Assembly (NCBI RefSeq): GCF_020360975.1
Contig: NW_025408677.1
Coordinates: 806,001 to 870,000, forward strand
Origin: Hirsutella rhossiliensis
Lineage: Eukaryota > Ascomycota > Sordariomycetes > Hypocreales > Ophiocordycipitaceae
Reading direction: 5' to 3'
Length of the DNA stretch: 64,000 nt
The notes under the pieces are model-generated. The model saw only the letters and a program-made list of their open reading frames with translations. It searched no databases and was not told where the DNA came from. Positions within the stretch are counted from its first letter, which is position 1; every line of letters starts with the position of its first letter. Positions 55,380 to 64,000 of the stretch are shown piece after piece. Both the position numbers and the translations under genes were made by a program.

Positions 55380-58300
55380 GAACTTAAAGAATTTTTCTCT
55401 TCTTAGTTCCTTAGTAAATATATCGGCAATATTATCTTCGGATTTAATATAGAAATTCCGGATCTTCTTTTCCTTAATATTTTCTTAGGTATAGAAGTAA
55501 GCAATATCTATATATTTTGTCTTTTTATAAAATTCCGGATTTTTAGCTAATTTAATAGCTGCCCCGTTATCCGTTAAGATAAGAGGTATAGTATTAGGAA
55601 TTCTAATAGATAAGCTATTATTTATAAAATAAAATAGCCGATTTAGATATAAAGCTTCTTTATTAGCCTCCCTAAGAGCAATAAATTTAGCTTCGTAGGT
55701 TTATAGGGCTATAGATTTTTACTTCTAGCTAGCCTAACTTATAATATTTTTATAAATATAGAAATAGTATCTAGAAACGGATTTTCTATCTATAAGGTTA
55801 GACGCCCCGCTAGCGTCGGAATAACCTTTTATAAAATTATAAGTATAAGGGATATTACAGTAATAAATTATCCCTAGGTTAGGGTATTTATTTAAATATT
55901 TCTAGATAGTATTTAACGCCTTAAAATGCGTATTATTTAGTTTAGAAGCAAATCTAGCGTAGGAAATAATAGCATATAAAATGTCTAGCCTGCTTATTAT
56001 AGCTAGATATAATAGAGCCCCTATTTCCCTTTAGTAAATAAGGATTTCTTTTTGCAAAGGCGTTATAATAGCCTTTTTAAGCTTTACTCCTACTATAGTA
56101 GGGGTATTAGAAGTCCCTAAGTCTTCTTTATTATATTCTTATACTTTATTACGAGTATATTTTTCCTAGGATATAAATATCTCCTTTCTGCTCTAGTTTA
56201 TAGTTATATATATTCCTAAGAAGTCTTTTAGTTCGCTTAAAGGCTAAACCTTTATATAATCTACTACTTTTTTAAGCAGACTATTTATTATACCTCTATT
56301 AGGCCCTATTATTAGGAGGTTATCTACGTAGATTGCTATCGCAATTTTATATTACGTATTTATAAATACCCCTTTATCTATAGGAAGGGCCGAAAATCCT
56401 ATCTTAGCTAATATAGAGCTAAGATAGTTATACTAGAGCTTTAGGCTTTATTTAAGGCCGTATAATGCTTTCTTTAATTTTACTACTAGCCTTTTCTTTT
56501 TATATAGCTCTAGAAACTACGAGTAGCTAATATTATACTTATACTAGTTTTTATTAAACTAGTCTTTAAGTATTAGCTCTTCGTAGCCTATAGGGATTTT
56601 TATATAAATATCTATATTTATTTTAGTATATATAAAGGCATTTTTTATATCGTATTATAGTAGAGCATAGTTATTAGAAATAGCTATTATAAGTAGTATT
56701 CTAATAGATTTAGGTCTTACTATCGTAGAAAAGGTTTCTAAATAATCTAGGCTATAGACCTAATTAAATCCTTATACTACGTAGCGGGCTTTATATTTAA
56801 TAATAATATTATTATTATCCCGCTTTATTTTATAGACCTAACGGCCGCCTAGGGCCTCCCTATCGCTAGGAAGAGGCTTTAATTCCTAGGTATTTTAGTT
56901 TAAGAGCTCTTCTATTTCTAAAAACATAGCTCTTTTCTATTCTATAGCTTCTAAGCTATTTATAGCCTATTTAAATGTTTTAGGCTCTATAGGATCCTTA
57001 TTTTCTAGTAAAGATAGAATAATCTCTTTACTTTTACTATTTAATATAGTGTTTATTTCGGGGTATGCGATATAATCTTTATAAAATCCGTTTAGCTTCT
57101 TAGGTATATTAATACGGATTTTTAGATCCTTATTTAATCCCTTTTCTAAAAGAGGATTATTTCCCTTTTTTATAGAAGGGTTATTTTCCTTCTCTATAAG
57201 AGGGTTATCTTCCTTCTCTATAGGAGGGTTATTTTTCTCTTCTTTTAAAGAAGAGTTATTGCCTTCTTTATATATAGGTTCCCTTTATAAATAATTATCC
57301 GGGACCTTATTTATAGAAGGTAAGGTATTAAAGTTAAAGTCCTTAAGGTCTTCTTCTTTTTAAATTTCTATAAATTTATTTTCTAGGATAATAATATCTC
57401 TAGAAATTATTACCTTTCTTTTCGAAAAGTTATATATTTTATAAGCATTTTTAGTATAGCCTATAATAATACCTTTATAAGCTCTTATTTCTAGCTTATC
57501 TAAGGGGTCTTTATTTTTATAATAAATAGTACTTCCGAAGGTCTTAATTTTCTCTAAGTCTTCTAAGGCTAGAGATTTATTTTCCTTCTTCTCTATAGGA
57601 GTTTAAAAGCTTATTTATAAGTAAGGGGTACTATTATATAAATAGGCTGCTATTAGAACAGCTTCTCCCAAAAAGACTTCCTTTATAGTAATATTATCCC
57701 GGTTATTTTTAACTAAGGCTTTATATTCTAAGAATTTATCTAGGGCTTCTGCCTTAGATTTTATTAAAGATATTTCTAAATATCTTATCCCTATATTTAA
57801 AAAGGATATAAAGGATGTTTATTTATTATAAGTAGGGGTCTTTATAGGTCCCTAAATATTAATAGCAACTCTATTAAGGTAATTATATACCTTATTAGAT
57901 AGGGATTTATTCCTCTTATTAGTTGCCTTTTACTTTAATATAAGCCTCGTATTCTTTTATTTTTATAATATCCTTCTTAGGGATAGTTATATCTTTATTA
58001 TATCTTTTAAAGGTTTCTAGTAAGGCTCTAGGACTTATATATCCTAGCCTTAAATGCTATAAATAAAAGTTAAGGTCCTTTATATTATTCCTTATATTAT
58101 TAATATTATATAGGAATGTCTTCTTCTTTAAGAAAGGAATTTCTAAAGAGAAGATATAAAGGTTATCTTACTATTTTCCTTTAGATATAATATTAGCCTA
58201 GTTATCTAGCAGGAAAATTTCCTTACTATTAATAAAGGCATAAGTATTTTTAAAATACGATTAGCTTATAATATTTACCCTTAATTCGGATATAAAAAGG

Positions 58301-59100
58301 CAGTTTCTTAAGATAAATAGCCTTTTATTATTCGGAAATCTAAAAAGAAGATCTCCGTAGCCTTTAACAACTATATAGGATGCCTTTCCCTAATTAACCT
58401 TAGTAGAGATCGTTCGAAAATTAATAAGGAATTTCTTTTCTAATACTATATACCTAGTAGCACCGGTATTATATATAAAATTATAGAAATTTCCATTCTC
58501 TAAGGTTTTATAAGGGATTTCCTTCTCTTTTACCTTATATATAAGGTCTTTAATTCGAGAGGAATTTAAAGGTCCTATTTGCCTATTAATAAATACGGCT
58601 TTTTTAAGGATATTCGAAGAGATATATACCTCTGCTTCTTCTTTAAAGCTTTTATAACCTCTAGGGGTAGGAGGAGGAATAGAAAAATCGATTTCCGGTT
58701 CTTTGTCCGTTTAATTATCGATTTCTATTTTTTCTGCTTCTAATATATATAGAGAAGAGGGTTTTTTCTTCTTCTTATTAACGTAAGAGTCTAATTCGAT
58801 AGGATTTCCTTCTATAGAAGGTTTTCTAGGCCTCTTAGAAGGTATTCCTTTATTTTAATTTTTTAAATTTTTTAAAAAGCCTTTAAGGGCCTTTTCCGGG
58901 TAAAGATAGTAGCAATCTTTAACTAGATGCCCTTTCTTCTTATAGTAAGTGCATTATAATGTAATTTTTATCTTTTTCTAGGGCTTCTTAGTAAAGAAAG
59001 CCTGCTTAGGGGGATTTTCTAGAGACTTAGTCCTCTTAAATTCGTCTATAAGACTACTAGAGAGAGACTCTAGATTAAAAGCCTCTAAGTTATTTCAAAG
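55380..59100 (-). pseudogene. Copia-1 gag-pol, RIP-inactivated
   Basis: The minus strand shows gag residues FNLESLSSSLIDEFKRT at 59,090-59,030 and a CCHC knuckle CTYYKKKGHLVKDCY near 58,960-58,915 (second Cys changed to Tyr). The pre-integrase segment reads HLRLGYISPRALLETFKR near 58,060, and the integrase core begins VAINI.GPIKTPTY near 57,870 (catalytic Asp read as Asn). The RT active site is AIAIYVDNLLI at 56,330-56,319 (YVDD expected), and RNase H reads YEAKFIALREANKEALYL near 55,690. The end reads EDNIADIFTKELRREKFF, the usual Copia C-terminus (DIxTKxL). The order gag-PR-IN-RT-RNase H is that of Ty1/Copia elements. Stops and catalytic Asp-to-Asn changes make it inactive. Confidence 0.85.
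59096..59100. repeat. Probable Copia-2 target-site duplication, one copy only
   Basis: CAAAG immediately precedes the Copia-2 LTR. The partner copy should lie beyond position 64000. Confidence 0.5.
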
Positions 59101-59574
59101 TCTCGCGAAGAGAGATGCGAGAAGTGCATAGAAAATACACGAAGGTAAAATTAGAAGTAAGGGGTCGGACAGGCAGGGCAGAGAGATTTGATTCTTGCGG
59201 GAGCAGTAATTGCGGCAGGGGAGTGATTGTTGTATTGCCTTGATTGTCCTTCTTTCCTCTATCCAACGCCCCTCTTTATACCTATCTAGCATCTCAATTA
59301 ACAAAGAAGATCCTGCTTAAAGAAGCTACTAATGTCCTTTCGACTACCGAGCTTTTGCCGGTTTTTCCTCCTTTCCAGCCGTTGCCGGCATATCCGTCTT
59401 ATCTCTCGCCACCTCCATAGGAAGCCATCGCCACTTCTGCTTCCCCTCTTGCCCCCACCCTCCTCTCTACACCTCCTTTCAGCTCCTTCCTTAAAACCTG
59501 TTTTTCAGCTTCCTAGGTCCCTCGTGCCAAGGGATATCTCCGAGAACTACGAAATCAGGCCACGCTTCGCGACA
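59101..59574 (-). repeat. 3' LTR of Copia-2, about 474 bp, lightly mutated
   Basis: In minus orientation it begins TGTCGCGAAGCGTGG, right after the polypurine tract AAGGGGGTG, and ends CTCTCTTCGCGAGA at the Copia-1 junction. It keeps ordinary CA/TG content. Open frames inside it are not genes. Confidence 0.75.
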
Positions 59575-59852
59575 CACCCCCTTAGCTATAGCCTGCCCTT
59601 ATAGAAAGGGTAAAGCTAAATACCTAGGCCGGTGAGCGTATAGAGGAGGTCTTAGTCTGCACTTATCCCCTACTCGAGAAATCCGGGTTTTAGCCCCGGG
59701 CTCTTTTAGACCTACTTTAGGAAAAAGGGGCCTTAAGGAGGATATTAAGTCCTGCAAGAAAGGGGGGCTTCTTTAAGGACAAGTCCCTAAAAAGGGGGCC
59801 TTTAAGAAGAACAAGTCCTAATTAAGCTAGGGGCCCTCCTCTAGGACAAGTC
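59575..59852 (-). repeat. Copia-2 3' untranslated region with about four degenerate repeats
   Basis: Between the stop codon (59853) and the LTR, a unit of about 35-50 bp recurs with AAGGGG...CC then TAAGGACAAGTCC, at about 59,710-59,850 (AGTCCTGC, ACAAGTCCCT, ACAAGTCCTA twice). It ends in the polypurine tract CACCCCCTTA (plus strand). Confidence 0.65.
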
Positions 59853-62800
59853 CTAATTCCTCTCTTCGGCTATAGACGTCTCCTTCCTCCTACGTGCCAT
59901 TAGCTCCTCTCGTAGACTCTCAAGGCGGGCTTCTAAGGATAGCTTTTCTCGAACGTCTTCTAGCCCAATTTGCTGTAAAAAGACAGCTAGCTTCTGCTTC
60001 GGCAGGGGCTTCGTAAGACCGTCGGCTTTCATTAATACCGTTAGAACCCAACGGACGGAAATAAGTCCCCTTTAGACCTCTTAGCGTAACCAATGCTGGT
60101 GGATATCGATATGCCGTAGCCGGGTCGACAGCTTACTGTTTTCCTCCGTAAGAATTCGTATAGTCTGCGTGTTATCGCATTCTATAGCTAACGGGGACGG
60201 AATTTATAGTCGTAACGATATTAGTAGCCGGCTAAGGAAAATCGCTTCTTTTGACGCTTCTAAAAGAGCTAGTAGCTCTGCCTCCGTGCTTAATGTAGTG
60301 ACGGTAGCTTGTTTCGAAGCTCTCTAAGCAATAGTTCCTCTAAAAAGGGATATAATATACCCCTATAAGCTCTTTCTATCTAAGGAATTGTCCGCAAAGG
60401 ACGAATCGCTCGAACAAAGGAAGATTTCGGCAGCTTGTTTCCTTCCCTGCCCTCCTAGGCGCAGACCATGTGATCTCGTTAAATAGAGATAAAGGATAGC
60501 TCTGTCTGCTGCTTCTTAATGCCTAGGGCTAGGATTCTAGTTATGCCTAGCTAGCCGGGAGACCGTAAAAGAGATATCCGGTCTAGTAGAAATAGCTGAA
60601 AAAAGCAGGGAGCCCACCTTCTATTGATATTAGTGTTTCTCTTGCTCCCTGGCTTAAAAGGACGGATCAGGCAAAAGCTCTTCGTCTAACATAGGCGTAG
60701 AGGGAAGCTTCTTATCGAGGGAATTAGGGAGGAATTTATAAGCGACCTTATCGATATAGGCGTCTTAGGTAAGCTAGATTGTCCGTTGGGACCTATTCCT
60801 AAGGATTCGTATCCCTAGGAACCACTTTAGCTCCCCTAGCCTGGTTATCTTATACCTTTGTTGCAGGCCTCGTATAGCCTCCCTAGCAGCAGCTTCTTCC
60901 TCTTTCGGGTAGGCCTAGATAATGTCGTCGACGTAGAAGAAGACCGTGATTTTACCCTTCTACATTATACACGGTTCCTAAGGGACTTTCTTAAAGCCTA
61001 GGGCTTCGAGGGAACCTGTTAAATGCTATTGCTAAAGAAGGGGTGATCTTCGAAGTCCGTATAGAGCTTTCCTAAGCCGTAGAACCTTTCCTGGCTATTG
61101 GAAGCCTAGTGGAAGGCGCATGTAGATAACTTCTTCTTCTTCCTCGAGTGGACAGTTAATAAAGGCGTTGACTGCATCTATCTATTCGAGCTCGAGGTCG
61201 AATTCTGCTGCTATAGCTATAAGGGTCCGAAAAGACATCCCTGCTAGGGTAGTTGCCCTAGTAGGAAGATCCCCTTTTTCCTATTAATTCCTATAGACAA
61301 CTAGCCGGACTTTGCACTTTTAAAGGAAGCCGTGTTTATTAGTCTTATAGATAAAGACCTACTTGCAGCCAAGGACCTGTTTTCCTCTTGCCTTTTCCTT
61401 AAGGACCTCTTCGAAAGACCCCATCTCTTCGTGTGAGGCGAGGTGGTCTTTCTAGGCCTGGAAAAACTGGTCTCTAAAGGGGTGTTTTTCTAGCTGCTTC
61501 TGGTTTGCTGGTGGGTCCGGGAGGTCTCTTTTATATACCTTCCTTGCTGATAGCTGTGGCTTGAAGAGCCGGCCTGCTGTGAACGCTCCGTGGGAACCGT
61601 CTTCTATTGGCGTTGGGTAGAAGTCGGAAAAACGATCGAAATAGGGGAGAAACTGGTCTTCTTTCGTATCGGGCCCTATGGGGCCGAGACGGGAAGACTG
61701 ACTGAAAAAGCTGCTTCTAGATCTTCTTCTTACGTAGGAGGAGGCGTAGGTAGGTAGGCGTATTCTAGCTCTACCGCTTTTCTATAGTCTCCTTCTTCGT
61801 CTAGATTATCTGATCTAGCAGCTTCCTCTTCTTCGAAGTCGGCGTTATCCTCGACTGCTTCGACGTCGGTTTCTTCTTCCGTTTCCTCGTCTAGGACCTC
61901 TTCTTGAGACTGTTGGGAAGGGGGGATTTAAATCTTCTAAATTAGCTAACGTTGAGAGAGTAAGAGGGGCTGTTGATCCCTCTTTCCGTCGAAGAAGCTA
62001 GATTCGTTGAAAATCACATCCCTAGTCGAAATAACCTTCCATAGAAGAGGAATCTAGATCCGGAAGATATTCGTAGAATTATAACCAACGAGGTAACTAA
62101 CAAAGGCTCTCAGATCTAGCTTTCTTTTCTTCTTCCTTTTAGCTGTGCATCGGCAGTTATTGCGTATGCCTTGCAGCCGTAGGCACGAAGGTGGGCTAGC
62201 GAGGCCCTCTTCTTCGTGAAGAGCTCGAGGGGGGATTTCCAGTCTGTTCCTTGGGTAGTCCCTCTAGGGGTCCGGTTCCGAAGGTAATAGGCGGTCTCAA
62301 CGACTTCCCTCCAAAGGTCGTGGGGAAGCCTCGCAGCAAGTCTCATCGTACGGGCCCTTTCTATCACAGCACCCCTGATCTTTCTGCCCTCCGTTCTGGG
62401 CCTGGGTATTCGGTGCTGACGGGAGGGTAAATGCCCCTTTTCGAAGCCAATTTAAGATATCCTTCGTAAATAGCTCTCCGTTAGACCGTATCTTCTTTAC
62501 CTCGTAGCCAAAGTGGGATTTTATCCAGTTAACGAAGTCCCGGAGGGCAGACCAGTTATGCTTGCTTAGGTAGGTCCGTAAGAAATAGGGGAAAACTATC
62601 CCTAAAAAGGCGTCTATGAAAAACATCACCCTTACGAAGCTTTCCTAATCCCTAGAGACGTCGGTCTAGTCGACCTAAATTTCCTCACACGGCTGGTCCG
62701 GCCGTAATGGGGTCCGTCTAGAAATTCGTCTCCTGGTCTTCCCTTGGCCGCAGTGTTCGCATTCGACGGTCTTTGGGCCCCTTATTCGTACGCCTTGTTG

Positions 62801-64000
62801 TTGGCCTAGCTTATGCAAAGCTAGGGGGCCCGGGTGACCAAGTCGTGCGTGCCAAAGAAGACCGTCTCCTTGGGCTGCCGGAAGAGGGTCCTTTGAACCT
62901 ACCCTCCTTCGAGCAGGGAAAGCTGACTTCTCGAGAGATTCCTTCCTAAGGATAGGTCGGAATTCGAGAATAAATTAACCGAATTTCTCCTCGATAAGCC
63001 CAATAGTCTAATTCTTCTAGACTAGCCTCGTAGGCTCAGACGTCGTATCCCAGAAGATTCCTTCCTTTCGAAGAAGGCGGAAGGAAATCAGGCTCGTTGA
63101 AAATCGAGGGCAAAAAGCTACCCTTTTTCGTCGAAGAATTCGTATAGACCCGTTAGGTAATTTCATCGTGAAATTCACCCTTCCGTACCCCTCTATCCGT
63201 ACGGTTGATTCCCCGGCAATAAGGTATTCCCTCCGTGCCTTCTTAAAGGACCGGAATCGTGAGAGTGTATTGCAGATGTCGAGGGAAGCACCAGAGTCAA
63301 GGATAGCTGATTTTCGTAGGGGATAATCGGAGGGCTCTAACGGTTGGTCTTAGCCTTGTTGATCCGTAGGGAAGACGAAGGCCGGATTTGCTATACTAAC
63401 GATTTTTCCTCGAATTTACGGCTCGAATAGGGGCAGCGGCGTTGTTAGTTGCTATTTCTTAGCAACCCGAATCTCGTCTATCTTCTTCTACAACGAGGGG
63501 TCCTCCTTAAGAGACTGTTGTATCGTTTCTTATAGCCTCTTTGAAGGGTTGAATCCTTCGGGTCGGTTTTCCTCGAAGACCTGCCAGCATTGTGATAATC
63601 GATGACCTAGGGATTTACATGCTAGGCAGCCGTTTCGTCGTCTGGTCCTCTGTTTCTTCGAGGAATCCTCGTCCCGATCCGGAAGGTCTGCTTGAAAACC
63701 TCCCCTTTTTACCCCTTGTTGCTGATTTTGACGAGGTTCGATTTCGACTAGTTCCCTGATTTTTCGACTAACGGACTGAAAGGTCCATTGGGGGACTAGT
63801 CGGGCCTGTCTGACTGACGGGACCGGGGCCGGGCCCGGAGCAAGATGCGAAGCCGGGGCCGGGACCGGGGCAGCCGTTGAAGACGGTGTTGAGGCTCTCG
63901 AGGGAGGTGGAGCCGGAGGGGCAACAGCCGCAGCAGCAGCAGCGGGAACCGCAGCAACAGGGGCTGCAGCAGCTGCAGGGGCAGCAGGTCGAGCCGTCTA
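59853..64000 (-). pseudogene. Copia-2 gag-pol, nearly intact but frameshifted; 5' end outside the window
   Basis: The minus strand has an Ala/Pro-rich gag segment at the window edge, then the CCHC knuckle GCLACKSLGHRLSQC (63,630-63,580). The aspartic protease motif is ILDSGASLDIC (63,310-63,270). The pre-integrase HARLGHPGPLALHKLG and zinc-binding VECEHCGQGK lie near 62,860-62,750. The integrase core reads VMFFIDAFLGIVFPYF, IRSNGELFTKDI, NTQAQNGG, then ERARTMRLAARLPHDLW and AYYLRNRTP. RT reads ATTLAGMSFRTLIAIAAEFD with the intact active site FFYVDDII (60,932-60,918), and the C-terminus is MKADGLTKPLPKQKL. Gag to the integrase core is in one frame, the integrase end in a second and RT-RNase H in a third. 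At least two frameshifts therefore lie near 62,400 and between 62,116 and 61,170. A TAG replaces Gln in RT. Confidence 0.85.
63790..64000 (-). repeat. Low-complexity GC-rich Ala/Pro-coding tract in Copia-2 gag
   Basis: GCAGCAGCAGC, GGGGCCGGGACC and similar runs encode Ala/Pro-rich repeats upstream of the knuckle. CAG/CTG triplets are intact, so RIP has hardly touched this part. Confidence 0.7.

Larger units (their letters stand above)
54726..59100 (-). mobile_element. Copia-1 LTR retrotransposon, RIP-degraded, 5' part cut by Copia-2
   Basis: Gag knuckle, integrase, RT and RNase H are read in Copia order on minus between 59,100 and 55,380. The 3' untranslated region/LTR should lie in 54,726-55,370, but LTR limits are not resolved. 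The gag frame is cut at 59,100 by the LTR of Copia-2. The 5' remainder would lie beyond the window. Confidence 0.8.
59101..64000 (-). mobile_element. Copia-2 LTR retrotransposon, young, continues past the window end
   Basis: 3' LTR, polypurine tract and gag-pol on minus, with far less RIP than anything else of this size in the window. It is inserted into the gag of Copia-1. The 5' end of gag, the primer site and the 5' LTR lie beyond 64000. Confidence 0.88.

Noticed and set aside
59332..59604. Open frame of 90 codons on plus
   Set aside because: It lies inside and just past the Copia-2 LTR, opposite to the element's genes; Pro/Ser/Leu-rich by composition.
62116..62629. Two overlapping ORFs considered as separate genes
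   Set aside because: Both are adjacent parts of one Copia-2 integrase in different frames because of a frameshift near 62,400.

Overview
This window looks like a transposon graveyard from a filamentous ascomycete, almost certainly hit by repeat-induced point mutation (RIP). Over most of its length CpA and TpG are nearly absent and TpA is in great excess, while CpG is kept. That is the signature of CpA-to-TpA mutation on both strands, not of CpG deamination. Reading frames can still be followed for hundreds of codons, with TAG/TAA where Gln (CAG/CAA) or Trp codons would be expected. No intact host gene was found; nearly all longer open frames are accidents of the RIP composition or shadows of transposon genes.

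Layout. 1-4.5 kb: an unrecognised decayed frame, then a LINE-type RNase H relic and an ORF1-like frame on the minus strand. 4.5-7.8 kb: a hAT transposon with exact 8-bp target duplications that splits a small unidentified ORF. 8.3-18.6 kb and 18.65-26.0 kb: two head-to-tail copies of one Helitron (Rep-Pif1 helicase on minus, MYND-finger accessory gene on plus). Copy A carries a Fot1/pogo insertion whose empty site survives in copy B. 26.3-31.4 kb: a DUF6589-type frame (plus) facing a RecQ-like DEAH helicase (minus). 31.9-38.4 kb: a third Helitron-like end, a LINE-related repeat, a minisatellite inside an inverted repeat, a Pif1-helicase fragment and a long unrecognised frame. 38.45-45.7 kb: a Gypsy retrotransposon (minus) interrupted between reverse transcriptase and RNase H by a complete MULE with about 180-bp inverted repeats. 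46.9-53.6 kb: a Tad1-like LINE (plus). Its RT domain is split by a 2.27-kb gag-only LTR element, and the 3' LTR of that element is split by a 387-bp miniature LTR element (TRIM). 54.7-59.1 kb: a RIP-damaged Copia element (minus), cut in its gag by a younger, lightly damaged Copia element (59.1 kb to beyond the window end).

The pieces form a stack of nested insertions, several with exact target-site duplications, so relative ages can be read. The elements do not form one pathway. The most interesting points are the TRIM and its apparent relation to the young Copia, the DUF6589/RecQ pair, the tandem Helitrons with their MYND gene, and several places where two copies in the window differ only by RIP-type changes. 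Family assignments come from reading translated frames and recalled family motifs; no database search was run. Boundaries written with 'about' are estimates.
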